14,148 nucleotides of DNA from JBCBEX01 sp039177895. Lineage in GTDB: Bacteria; Bacteroidota; Rhodothermia; Rhodothermales; Rubricoccaceae. The notes beneath the pieces were generated by a model. The model did no database searches. It had not been told where the DNA came from and worked only from the letters and a program-made list of their open reading frames with translations. Below are positions 6,293 through 14,148 of this stretch, piece after piece. The stretch spans positions 1 through 14,148 of the forward strand of contig JBCDFO010000080.1 in NCBI GenBank assembly GCA_039177895.1. Reading direction: 5' to 3'. The position numbers and the translations under genes are program-made. Numbering within the stretch: position 1 is the stretch's first letter; every line of letters begins with the position of its first letter.

Positions 6293-8749
6293 ATGAACGA
6301 GACATCTCACCCGTTTGGCAGCGCCTTCCAGTCCCCTTGTTGGACGCACTTGGCTAGAGTCCTGTCTGTACTGTGCGCCGTGCTTTGTGCATCTGGAACG
6401 TTCGCTGTCGCCCACGCCCAGGACGAGTCGGGCACGCTTCGGCAGGGCTTCCAGTCCCCGAACGCCGCCTCCCTCGGCCGGTTCGGCGAGATCCCGGTGT
6501 CGCTCCACACAGGCACTCCAGAGATTGCGATTCCGCTCCTGACCCTCCAGGAGGGAGAGATGGAAGTACCGGTTTCACTTCGCTACCACGCCCGAGGCCT
6601 CCGAGTTCCTGAGCTCGGTGGCGTCGTTGGGATGGGATGGACGCTCGAGGCCGGAGGGGCCATCACCCGCACGGTAGTGGGACTCCCCGATGACCACGCC
6701 GACGGCTTCTTCAACACGGGACAGCGAATCTACACTGAGGTGCCCTCCAACACGTCCACCGACGCTGATCTCGACTACATCGTGGACATCGTCAACGCCC
6801 GCGCCGATTCCGACCCCGATCGATACTTCTACAACGTTTCGGGGGGAGCAGGAGAGTTCGCCGTCGGGTTCGAGTCGGCCACCGGACCCTCCATCGTGGT
6901 CCCTCTCCGACGGACGTCATGGCAGTTTATCGGCCGTGGCCCGTGGACGATCAAGGACCCACGGGGAGTCCAGTACGATTTTAACGAGACCGAGACGACG
7001 TTCGACACGTCACGACTGAGTGCGGCGAACCCTGCTTACCCGTTTGATTCTATCGAATATCCCTCGACGTGGTACCTCACGCAGATGAGTTCTCCTGTTG
7101 GGGCGTCGCAGATCGACTTCTCCTATGCAAATCGCGGAGTGGCCGACTACGAGGTGAACGGTATGCACCAGGCGGTCCGCCAGATATGCGACGGGGACCC
7201 GGGCTACACCAACACTGAGTCGAAGAGGACCATGAAGTATGAGATTCGGAACCAGCGTACGATCTCGACGATCGAGACCTCCACGGAGCGGGTCCGCTTC
7301 GAGTACTCACTTCGCGACGATGCTAGAGATCCCGACACCGGAGCGCGTCAGAGCTACAAACTCGACGCCGTCATCCACGAGACGATTGCCGGGACCCGGA
7401 TCAGAAGGTTCGAGATGGGCTACACGTACCTCGACAGTCGGCTGTTCTTGACCTCCGTCACTGAGTATGGAGAGACTAACCAGAGCGCCCTTCCTCCGTA
7501 CCAGATCGAGTACCTGAGTACGGCGTTGCCAGATCCGCTGTCGTACTCTATCGATCACTGGGGGTACGCGAACGGCGCGTACAACACGGACCTCATCGCG
7601 GAGGGGTACTACATCGGTCTTGACGCCGTCGGTCGCTTCCATGCTGGAGCCGATCGCTCGCCGGATGCAACCCAAGTGCTCGCCAGGATGATCCGGAAGA
7701 TCACGTACCCAACAGGCGGTAGCACGACGTTCGAATTCGAGTCGAACGATTACTCCGGCACGAGCGGCGGTCCTGCCGGGCAATACGTAAATCAGAGGTC
7801 GGCCACGATCAGCGCGTCGGGGACAGGCTCGAACAGCGCCACCCTGAACGTCACGATCCCCGATACCCCTCGGGATCCAGAATACGTTCGTCTGTACGCC
7901 AGCTACACCCCTCTCGACCCCTCGAGCACCCCCCCACCACGACCTTCGGCTACGTTCAACGGTGATGGCGGTATCGCGCCTTCCGGTAACACGGACGACC
8001 CTGTCGTGTGGACGGTTTACGTTGACCCGGGTACGTACGCCCTCGGCGTATCCGCCTATAATCTCGGCGACGAGGTGAGTGCGTACGTCGAATATGACGA
8101 CTACGAGGTGTCCTCTCCAACCAACTCCGTGAATGTCTTGGGCGGCGGCGTCCGAATCCGCTCGGTTCTCAACGACGATGGGGCGGGGAACGTGACCCAG
8201 CGGTTGTTCTCGTACCGTCTCTCCTCCGACCCCTCGAAGTCCAGTGGGGTCCTGGTCTCCGAGCCCGATTATTCATACACCCACTCTGACGATGCCTGTG
8301 CCGTGTTCGCACGGGTCGGCGCATCATACGTCCCCCTCGAACGGACCTCGGGCTCCCCGGTCGGATACTCGGAGGTGCGGGAGACGGTTGCTGGGGCGGG
8401 GGAGACGATCTATAGGTACCGAACGGCCCTCGATGCGCCGGCCGCCGGGTCAGTCGGAGGACCCGTGACACGAGTCTCCAACACCGACTGGAAGCGAAGC
8501 CAGGAGACTGACCGCTCCTATCTCCACATTGACGGGTCGACGCTGCACGAGGTCGAGAACCGGTACGAATTCCTTGATGGTCCTAAAATTAAAGGGTTCA
8601 GCGTAGCCTTCTTCGGGTGGGGAATGTACGGGTGGAATACGAACACACATCAGGCGACGGTGATCGCGAACGAGTCAAGCGCGAAATCGATTTATTGGCT
8701 TACATCGGGCTGGACCCGGGTCGTCGAGACCAAGGAGACGCGGTATTGA
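6293..8749 (+). CDS. Exported RHS-family N-terminal region, lacking YD repeats and toxin tip
   Basis: The ATG at 6293 gives 818 residues with a Sec signal peptide: a long n-region, hydrophobic core at about 23-40 (VLSVLCAVLCASGTFAVA) and likely cleavage after AHA at 42. A TTG at codon 20 would give a more standard signal peptide. The mature protein has the N-terminal domain of long Bacteroidota RHS proteins: SLHTGTPEIAIPLLTL, VPVSLRYHARGLRVPELGG, VGMGWTLEAGGAITRTV, then a beta-rich region with about 100 Ser/Thr/Pro-rich residues (around 500-600). It ends with SGWTRVVETKETRY and a TGA, the point where such proteins normally enter YD repeats. No RHS text follows in any frame, so about two thirds of a normal RHS protein is missing. 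It is probably a truncated rhs gene; an exported stand-alone domain is less likely. Confidence 0.82.
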   Translation: MNETSHPFGSAFQSPCWTHLARVLSVLCAVLCASGTFAVAHAQDESGTLRQGFQSPNAASLGRFGEIPVSLHTGTPEIAIPLLTLQEGEMEVPVSLRYHARGLRVPELGGVVGMGWTLEAGGAITRTVVGLPDDHADGFFNTGQRIYTEVPSNTSTDADLDYIVDIVNARADSDPDRYFYNVSGGAGEFAVGFESATGPSIVVPLRRTSWQFIGRGPWTIKDPRGVQYDFNETETTFDTSRLSAANPAYPFDSIEYPSTWYLTQMSSPVGASQIDFSYANRGVADYEVNGMHQAVRQICDGDPGYTNTESKRTMKYEIRNQRTISTIETSTERVRFEYSLRDDARDPDTGARQSYKLDAVIHETIAGTRIRRFEMGYTYLDSRLFLTSVTEYGETNQSALPPYQIEYLSTALPDPLSYSIDHWGYANGAYNTDLIAEGYYIGLDAVGRFHAGADRSPDATQVLARMIRKITYPTGGSTTFEFESNDYSGTSGGPAGQYVNQRSATISASGTGSNSATLNVTIPDTPRDPEYVRLYASYTPLDPSSTPPPRPSATFNGDGGIAPSGNTDDPVVWTVYVDPGTYALGVSAYNLGDEVSAYVEYDDYEVSSPTNSVNVLGGGVRIRSVLNDDGAGNVTQRLFSYRLSSDPSKSSGVLVSEPDYSYTHSDDACAVFARVGASYVPLERTSGSPVGYSEVRETVAGAGETIYRYRTALDAPAAGSVGGPVTRVSNTDWKRSQETDRSYLHIDGSTLHEVENRYEFLDGPKIKGFSVAFFGWGMYGWNTNTHQATVIANESSAKSIYWLTSGWTRVVETKETRY

Positions 8750-8941
8750 GTTCCCTTCCACCTGCACCGGTCTGAGGCTTAGAGTCCTCGCCCCCGGCCA
8801 CCCCAACACAGGGCGTCTACGGGCACGCATCACAACGGCTCTCACAGTGGCCAGCACCCCGCGCTCTCGGTCCATCGCAGTGAGCCTGGGGAAGGCGCAC
8901 GAAGGGCGTAGCTTCGCGAGGCGTCGCATTCAGGCTTCCCA
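8750..8941. other. Junction between RHS fragment and secretion operon
   Basis: This 192-bp stretch shows no recognisable coding sequence, RNA gene or terminator. It separates an rhs gene missing its 3' part from a gspE-like gene missing its usual 5' part. The simplest reading is a deletion or rearrangement scar marking the edge of the accessory region. Confidence 0.45.
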
Positions 8942-10105
8942 GTGTCTCTCGATCTCGCCTCAGGTCCCGTCGTCGAACAGGTCGACCGCGTTGTCCGCCA
9001 GGCGATCACAGCAGGTGCCAGCGACGTCCATATCGAGCCGTTCGAGCGTGAGGTCCGCGTTCGCTACCGCCTCGATGGCGTCCTCCACACGGCCGGCACG
9101 CTCCGGGCCGCGCAGGCCCAGGCCATCGCCTCGCGCGTCAAGGTGCTCGCCTCGCTCGACGTGGCCGAGCGGCGGCGGCCTCAGGACGGCAAGCTCCGCC
9201 TCGACCACGACGGCCGCACGGTCGACGTCCGGGTGTCGGTGCTCCCGACCCAGTTCGGCGAGAAGGTCGTCCTCCGCCTCCTCGACCGCGACGCGCAGCC
9301 CCTCGACCTGAGCGCACTCGGCTTCGAGCCGGGGGACCTCGCGCGGCTCCGAGGCGGGATCGGCTCGCCCAACGGGATCGTCCTCGTGACCGGCCCCACG
9401 GGTAGCGGCAAGACGACGACGCTCTACGCCGCCCTCCGCGAGGCGACGACCGAGGGCGTCAACGTCACGACCGTCGAGGACCCGGTCGAGTACGACCTGC
9501 CGGGCGTCAACCAGACGCAGGCGCGGCCGGACATCGGGTTCGGCTTCGCCGAGGCGCTCCGGGCCATCCTGCGCCAGGACCCCGACATCGTGATGGTGGG
9601 CGAGGTCCGCGACGGAGAGACGGCCCAGATCGCCGTGCGGGCCGCGCTCACGGGCCACCTCGTGCTCTCCACGCTCCACACGAACGACGCCGCCTCGGCG
9701 CCGGCCCGGCTCACCGACATGGGCGTCGAGCCCTACCTCCTCGACGCCTCGCTCCGCCTCGTGGTGGCCCAGCGCCTGGTCCGCGTGCTCTGCCCGGCGT
9801 GCTCCGTGCCTGACGAGAGGCCCGAGACGGCGGCGTGGTTGCGCGCGGCCGGGTGCGACACGGGCCGCGCGGGAAGCGTCCGGCGCGCCGTCGGCTGCGA
9901 CGCCTGCCGGGGGACGGGGTACCGGGGCCGCGAGGCGGTCTCCGAGGTGCTCGGCTTCGGCGCCTTCAGTAACGGACACGCCGACGGGGACGTAGTCGGG
10001 CTTCGAGAGGAGAGGGGAGAGGGCACCTCCCAGCTCCGAAAGAGCGTACTTCAGAAGGTGCTGGAGGGCCGCACGTCGGTCGAGGAAGCGCGGCGCGTCG
10101 TGTAG
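8942..10105 (+). CDS. gspE: GspE/PilB-type secretion ATPase, short form without N-terminal domains
   Basis: This 387-residue member of the type II secretion / type IV pilus assembly ATPases powers pilin or pseudopilin polymerisation at the inner membrane. Visible motifs: AGASDVHIEP (24-33), Walker A GPTGSGKTT (151-159), Asp box TTVEDPVEY (176-184), Walker B region DPDIVMVGEVRD (213-224), His box GHLVLSTLHTND (238-249), and a C-terminal zinc site CPAC (284-287) with CDAC (319-322). The family is usually 500-570 residues; here homology starts at the beginning of the ATPase module, and the N1E/MshEN domains that link to the membrane platform are missing. The frame upstream of the GTG at 8942 closes at a TAG at 8909-8911, so the gene cannot extend. 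No good ribosome site is seen. Either a naturally short form or a 5' truncation. Confidence 0.88.
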   Translation: MSLDLASGPVVEQVDRVVRQAITAGASDVHIEPFEREVRVRYRLDGVLHTAGTLRAAQAQAIASRVKVLASLDVAERRRPQDGKLRLDHDGRTVDVRVSVLPTQFGEKVVLRLLDRDAQPLDLSALGFEPGDLARLRGGIGSPNGIVLVTGPTGSGKTTTLYAALREATTEGVNVTTVEDPVEYDLPGVNQTQARPDIGFGFAEALRAILRQDPDIVMVGEVRDGETAQIAVRAALTGHLVLSTLHTNDAASAPARLTDMGVEPYLLDASLRLVVAQRLVRVLCPACSVPDERPETAAWLRAAGCDTGRAGSVRRAVGCDACRGTGYRGREAVSEVLGFGAFSNGHADGDVVGLREERGEGTSQLRKSVLQKVLEGRTSVEEARRVV

Positions 10106-10176
10106 CCGCAAGAGACGTTCGGTTCGACGGAGACATCGTAGCTTCGGAGCCGAGAAGGCCACACCGAGAGGACGAC

Positions 10177-10186
10177 AGAGATCTCT
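10177..10186. promoter_or_regulatory. Perfect palindrome in the gspE-gspD gap
   Basis: AGAGATCTCT is a perfect 10-bp palindrome in the 122-bp gap before the secretin gene. It is a possible operator, with no supporting second copy. Confidence 0.2.
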
Positions 10187-10227
10187 CATCGATCCGAATC
10201 CGTTTGCTGTCTTGCATTGATCCGCTG

Positions 10228-12294
10228 GTGAGCCGTCTGCGTGGGGTGGGGCGGGTTGGGAGCGTCGTCCTCCTCGCTCTCGTGCTCGCCGGCCCCGCCT
10301 CGGGGCAGGTCGTCGACATCGACCGGGCGAACCTCCCGCCCGCCGCGCTCTCTCGCGTCTCGTCGGTCAACGTCCGCAGCGCAGACCTCCGCGACGTGTT
10401 CCGCGCTGTCGCTTCCGACGCCGGTCTCAATCTTGTTGTCGACGACCGGATCGAGCGACGCGTGACGGTGGGCCTGGACGACCTCTCGGCCATCGACGCC
10501 GTCGTCTTCCTGGCCGAGGAGCACGGCCTCTCGGTCGTCCAGACGGGCTCCGTCTTCCGCGTCCGCTTGCCGGAACCCCTGCCGCCCGGCCCGCTCCGCA
10601 TCTCCGCCACGGCCGGCGACCGGATCACGGCCGACCTCGACGGCGCGCCCGTCGAGGCCGTCGCCCGGCGCCTCACCGAGGTGACCGGGATCAACGTCAC
10701 CCTCGCGCCCGGCACACGGGGACCGGTCTCGGCCTTCGTCCAGGACGTCCCGTTCCCGACGGCCCTCGTGGCGCTCTTCGAGTCCAACGGCTTCGTCGTC
10801 CGCGAGCGGGACGGCCTAACCCTCGTCGAGCCTGGCTTCGCGGCCCAGGACTCGACCGGCGTCCGCGGCCCGGCCACCTCGTTCGGCGTCGAGGTGGGCG
10901 ATGACGGCCTCTTCGCGCTCGACCTCCGAGGCGCCGACGTGGCGCAGGCGGTCCGCGAGATCGGCCGCCGCTCGACCTCCGGGAGCGTCGTCACCTATAC
11001 GCTCCCCCAGGGCCGCCGGGTGACGGTCCGCGCCTCCGGCCTCACGCTCGCCGAGGCGCTGCAGGCCGTGCTCCGTGGGACCGGCGCCTCGTTCCGGCAG
11101 GAGGGCTCGATCCTCGTCGTCGGCACGCGCGAGCAGGACGGCATCGAGGCGACGCGACTCCTGCCGCTCGGCTACGTCCGCGTGGCCGACGTGTTCGAGC
11201 GGATCCCGCCGGCCGTCTCTGAGGGGCTCGTGGTCCAGCCCGTGCCGGAGCAGAACGCCGTCCTCGTGACCGGCCCCAACGACCGGATCGCGGGCGTCGA
11301 GGCGTTCCTGGCCGCCGTCGACACGCCGGCCCCCCAGATCTTCATTGAGGCCCTCGTGGTCGACTACCTCGACACCGACGTGTTCGAGGCCGGACTCACA
11401 CTGGGCCGGGGGCTCGTCGGCACCGACGAGGAGGGCGAGCGGCTGCCGACGGGCTACGTGCTGAACTCCGACGGCTCGGTCGTCTACGCCGGCGACGGCG
11501 ACGACGCGACGGACATCGTCGACGGCATCACGGACCTCCTCGGGGTCCAGAACCTCGGTCGCCTGCCGGACGACTTCTACTTCCGGCTGCGACTTCTGGC
11601 CGAGGAGGGGAAGGTCGAGGTCCGCTCGCGGCCCCAGATCGCGACCCTCAACGGCAACACGGCGTCCATCGCCGTCGGGACGACCCAGTACTTCGTCCTC
11701 AACACGACGACGCCCATCGTGGGCGGGAACCAGGCGTTCCAGCAGGTGAGCCAGCAGTTCGAGACCATCGAGGCGAACGTGAGCCTCACGATCACCCCCT
11801 TCGTGGGTCCGGGTGGTGAGATCACAGCGACCATCGTGCCGGAGTTCTCTCAGCCCGTCGGCACGTTCACGGTCGACGATGAGGGGCGGATCACGTCCGG
11901 CCCCACGATCTCGACGCGGATCGTCGAGTCGACCGTCCGGCTCCGCGACGGCGAGACGATCGTGCTGGGCGGGCTCGTCGAGGACCGCGACGTCGTGACC
12001 GACCGCAAGATCCCCATCCTGGGCGACATCCCGCTCCTGGGCCGGCTCTTCCGCACGCGCGTCCGCGACCGCGAGCGGAGCGAGCTGGTCATCTACCTCA
12101 CGCCGACCGTGTTCTACGGCGACGGCCGCGACGCGTCGCGCTGGCGCGGCGTCGTGGACCGGCAGAACCTCCAGGGCGAGGGCGACATCGACCGCGACGC
12201 GCCGGTTCTCCCCGAGGCGGGTACGTCCGAGGCGGGCACCTCGGAGGCGCCCGGGACGGCAGCCCCCGAGGCGGTGGACGGGGGGCAGCGCTAG
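10228..12294 (+). CDS. gspD: GspD/PilQ-type secretin (outer-membrane channel)
   Basis: From the GTG at 10228 the protein has 688 residues with a clean signal peptide: RLRGVGR n-region, hydrophobic core about 10-22, cleavage near ASG at 26. A TTG at 10204 would add eight residues. Periplasmic N-domains follow, with STN-like text (VNVRSADLRDVFRAVASDAGLNLVV) at about 45-70 and secretin N-repeats up to about 365. The C-terminal secretin channel spans about 370-630 and holds the family signature IPILGDIPLLGRLFR (595-609) and a LVIYLTPTVF strand. Secretins form the multimeric outer-membrane pore for type II secretion or pili. No lipobox is seen. The C-terminus is a Glu/Ala-rich tail with short tandem repeats. 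The gene lies 122 bp after gspE and 2 bp before the PilM-PilN fusion, so they form one operon. Confidence 0.92.
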   Translation: MSRLRGVGRVGSVVLLALVLAGPASGQVVDIDRANLPPAALSRVSSVNVRSADLRDVFRAVASDAGLNLVVDDRIERRVTVGLDDLSAIDAVVFLAEEHGLSVVQTGSVFRVRLPEPLPPGPLRISATAGDRITADLDGAPVEAVARRLTEVTGINVTLAPGTRGPVSAFVQDVPFPTALVALFESNGFVVRERDGLTLVEPGFAAQDSTGVRGPATSFGVEVGDDGLFALDLRGADVAQAVREIGRRSTSGSVVTYTLPQGRRVTVRASGLTLAEALQAVLRGTGASFRQEGSILVVGTREQDGIEATRLLPLGYVRVADVFERIPPAVSEGLVVQPVPEQNAVLVTGPNDRIAGVEAFLAAVDTPAPQIFIEALVVDYLDTDVFEAGLTLGRGLVGTDEEGERLPTGYVLNSDGSVVYAGDGDDATDIVDGITDLLGVQNLGRLPDDFYFRLRLLAEEGKVEVRSRPQIATLNGNTASIAVGTTQYFVLNTTTPIVGGNQAFQQVSQQFETIEANVSLTITPFVGPGGEITATIVPEFSQPVGTFTVDDEGRITSGPTISTRIVESTVRLRDGETIVLGGLVEDRDVVTDRKIPILGDIPLLGRLFRTRVRDRERSELVIYLTPTVFYGDGRDASRWRGVVDRQNLQGEGDIDRDAPVLPEAGTSEAGTSEAPGTAAPEAVDGGQR
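12214..12258 (+). repeat. Three 15-nt tandem units in the secretin tail
   Basis: Three degenerate 15-nt units encode EAGTS, EAGTS and EAPGT in the low-complexity C-terminal tail of the secretin, beyond the conserved channel. Confidence 0.6.
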
Positions 12295-12296
12295 CC

Positions 12297-13709
12297 GTGC
12301 GCGCAGTCCCCTTCGTGCAGCGCGAGGGGCTCGGGGTCGCGCTCGGGCCGGACGCCGTGCGGGTCGTCGAGGTGGTCGCCTTCCGAGGGCAGGTCACGGT
12401 CCGCCGCTTCGCCTCGGAGCCGGTCACGGAGGACGGCGTAGAGGCCGCGCTCGCCCGGCTCGTGGCGTCGCTCCGCCTCGGGGGGCGGTTCGTGCACGGG
12501 CACGTCGCCCCCGAGGCGGCGCAGGTGGAGGTCGTTCAAGTGCCGGCATTCGAAGACGACGAGGACGTGTGGTCGTGGCTCGACGGCCGGGCGGAGCGGG
12601 CCGCGCCGTCAGGCACTTCGTCGGGCACCCGAGCTGCAGCCGGCCTCCTCCCCCAGGCGGCGGGCGACGATGACCCCGTGGACATGCTCGATGGGCCGGC
12701 CGAGCGTGTCGGGGCCGTAGCGACGGTCCCCGAGGCGGAGGTTGAGCGGGCGCTCTCCGTGCTCCAGAACGCGGGCCTTGGCGTCGTCCGCCTCGGGACC
12801 GGGTTGGCCGAAACCGCGACCCCGCTCCTTGCCTCGGACGACGCCCGTCGCACGGAGGGCGCCGCTCTTCTCGTCGCTGAGGCCGGCGGGGCCACGGTGG
12901 TGGAGACGTCTGGCGGGCGCGTCCGGGCCGTTCACCGCGTCGAGGGCGGCCCCGAGGCGGCCGTCTCGGAAGCGCAGGCCCTCGGCGCTGGCGGACGGCT
13001 CGTAATCGCTGGCCCCGAGGCGGCGCCCGCTCTCGCCGCCGCATCCGACGTGTTCGGCGACGCGGCCCGTCCTGCCCACCTCCCGGACGGGCTCGCGTCC
13101 GAGTATGCCCTCGCCTACGGGCTCGCCGTCGAGGCGGCCGTCCCGGCGTTCGAGGGCGTCGACTTGCTCGCCCCCGAAGTACGCGCCGAGGCGGAGGCTG
13201 AGCTGGAGAAGCAGACAGGCCAGCGTGCGATCCTCACGGTCGCCCTCGTCCTTCTCGCGGCCCTCGCGCTCGTCGAGGGCGCCTCGTGGGCGTTCGCGTC
13301 GGGCCTGGACGGCGCCGAGGCGGAGGCCCTGGCCCGTGCCGACGAGATCGCGGCCGTCGAGGCAGCCCGCGCCGACGTGGACCGCCTGCAGCGCGAGATC
13401 CGCTCTGCCCAGTCCTCGCAGTCCGAGCGGACCCGCCAGTCGGTGCTCCTGGACCGGGTCGGGGGGAGCGTCCCCGAGGGCGTCTGGCTCGCGTCGTTCG
13501 CGGCCGACGCGGCTGGTCTCGCCATCACCGGCTACGCGCTCGACTACGGGGGCGTCGAGCAGGCGCTCGCGGTGCTCGAGGTCGAGCCCGCCCTCGCGGG
13601 CGTCCGCCTCATCCGCACGACGCGCCTGACCGGCGAGACGACGGCGGGGCTCACGCGGCCGGTCGTGGCCTTCGAAGTCCGCGCTGACGTCCGCCCCGGG
13701 GCGCTGTGA
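12297..13709 (+). CDS. PilM-PilN fusion (GspL-like inner-membrane assembly protein)
   Basis: This 470-residue protein starts at a GTG 2 bp after the secretin stop. Residues about 10-290 look like a divergent PilM/GspL cytoplasmic actin-like domain: GLGVALGPDAVRVVEV at 11-26, a LLVAEAGGATVVETSGG phosphate-loop-like strand turn at 191-207 and ALAYGLAVEA near the end. One membrane helix covers about 311-334 (AILTVALVLLAALALVEG). A coiled coil follows (about 338-380), then a PilN-type periplasmic domain: LLDRVGGSVPEGVWLASF (384-401) and AITGYALDYGGVEQALAVL (409-427). PilM and PilN are separate genes in most type IV pilus systems and joined in GspL-type proteins. The protein should couple the ATPase to the pilin assembly platform. 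It ends in a GTGA overlap with the next gene. PilN-half homology is clear; the PilM half is weaker. Confidence 0.78.
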   Translation: MRAVPFVQREGLGVALGPDAVRVVEVVAFRGQVTVRRFASEPVTEDGVEAALARLVASLRLGGRFVHGHVAPEAAQVEVVQVPAFEDDEDVWSWLDGRAERAAPSGTSSGTRAAAGLLPQAAGDDDPVDMLDGPAERVGAVATVPEAEVERALSVLQNAGLGVVRLGTGLAETATPLLASDDARRTEGAALLVAEAGGATVVETSGGRVRAVHRVEGGPEAAVSEAQALGAGGRLVIAGPEAAPALAAASDVFGDAARPAHLPDGLASEYALAYGLAVEAAVPAFEGVDLLAPEVRAEAEAELEKQTGQRAILTVALVLLAALALVEGASWAFASGLDGAEAEALARADEIAAVEAARADVDRLQREIRSAQSSQSERTRQSVLLDRVGGSVPEGVWLASFAADAAGLAITGYALDYGGVEQALAVLEVEPALAGVRLIRTTRLTGETTAGLTRPVVAFEVRADVRPGAL

Positions 13710-14148
13710 GGCGGGAACCCCCGAGGTGGGCCGAGACCGACGGCGGCGCTTTGCCGGCCGTCCTGGTCCTCGTCGTCCTCCTCTCGATGCTCGCCGCCTC
13801 GGTGGCGGTCGGCCACCTCGGCCGCGCGCGGGTCGTCGCGCAGGACATCCACGAGGCGGAGGCCCTCTACGCTGCTGAGGCCGGCTTGACGCTCGCGCTC
13901 GCCCGGCTCGCATCGGACCCCGCGTGGCGTCCGGCGGGGGAGCCCGTCCCGCTCCCGTCCTCCTCTGAGGCGGTCGCCCTCTCGGACACGGCCGGCGCGC
14001 CGAGTGCTCGGGAAACGGACACTCCTCCCCAGGTCTACCTCCGAGCGCTGGGCGGGTACGTCGAGGTGGCCTCCGTCGCGCGCCGAGGTCGCGCCGAGGC
14101 GACGGTGACGGCCCAGGTGGCGCAGCGGCCCCCCGAGGCGCTCCGCGC
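13706..14148 (+). CDS. PilX/GspK-like minor pilin assembly protein (partial at right edge)
   Basis: The GTG at 13706 overlaps the TGA of the previous gene (GTGA), and the frame is open to the end of the window, at least 147 codons. The N-terminus has a short polar lead (RREPPRWAETDGGA), a long hydrophobic helix (LPAVLVLVVLLSMLAASVAVG), and then EAEALYAAEAGLTLALARL. This helix plus the AAEAG box is typical of PilX N-terminal and GspK-like pilin-assembly proteins, which sit at the tip of a pilus or pseudopilus. There is no classic GFTLIE prepilin site, but a Gly-Gly before the hydrophobic segment could be the processing point. Its place after the secretin and PilM-PilN genes supports a type II secretion or type IV pilus operon continuing to the right. 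Confidence 0.72.
   Translation, partial: MRREPPRWAETDGGALPAVLVLVVLLSMLAASVAVGHLGRARVVAQDIHEAEALYAAEAGLTLALARLASDPAWRPAGEPVPLPSSSEAVALSDTAGAPSARETDTPPQVYLRALGGYVEVASVARRGRAEATVTAQVAQRPPEALR

Noticed and set aside
8960..10189. Long antisense frame of 409 residues opposite gspE, and a similar one at 12609-13913
   Set aside because: Both mirror strongly GC-rich genes with clear family motifs on the + strand. Their translations are Arg/Ala/Gly-rich with no domain features, as expected for shadow frames.
1..14148. CRISPR array, tRNA or rRNA genes
   Set aside because: No regularly spaced repeats, no cloverleaf-like segments and no rRNA-like sequence were seen on either strand.

Overview
The window comes from a GC-rich bacterium. 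The RHS proteins are of the long Bacteroidota type (N-terminal beta-rich domain, an FGLQMPGR core and an NNPIS..DP.G end). They sit next to a GC-rich type II secretion / type IV pilus-like operon, and Shine-Dalgarno signals are weak. The best guess is a member of the Rhodothermia (Rubricoccaceae-like). This is an inference from gene style only; no rRNA or other marker is present.

Left part (1-1848): the C-terminal end of an RHS protein that continues off the left edge. It ends in a tip domain resembling SleB-type cell-wall hydrolases. A small lipoprotein gene follows immediately and is the natural immunity candidate for a toxin acting on peptidoglycan.

Mobile part (1883-4407): a 5'-truncated, probably frameshifted remnant of a mobile-element primase-type protein ending in a winged helix, then two overlapping tyrosine recombinase genes. 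The first keeps all catalytic residues. The second has lost the first arginine and the box II histidine.

Orphan toxin part (4408-5857): a second RHS core fragment with no N-terminal region. It is homologous to the first core from FGLQMPGR to DP.G, then diverges into a different tip with an Ntox37-type (polymorphic toxin type 37) end. An AT-rich gene starting 1 nt after its stop is the likely immunity gene. This is the classic layout of an RHS gene with a displaced orphan tip/immunity cassette, here with the recombinase module lodged between the two cassettes.

Debris and RHS N-terminus (5858-8941): a frameshifted IS630-type transposase remnant, a GC-rich palindrome cluster, then an 818-residue exported RHS N-terminal region that stops where YD repeats would normally begin. 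A 192-bp junction without a recognisable gene follows.

Right part (8942-14148): a compact, strongly GC-rich operon: GspE/PilB-like ATPase lacking the usual N-terminal domains, GspD/PilQ-like secretin, a PilM-PilN (GspL-like) fusion, and the start of a PilX/GspK-like pilin protein running off the right edge. All recognised genes are on the + strand. The left 9 kb is an accessory toxin/mobile island; the right 5 kb looks like conserved secretion or pilus machinery, and the island border lies near 8.75-8.94 kb.
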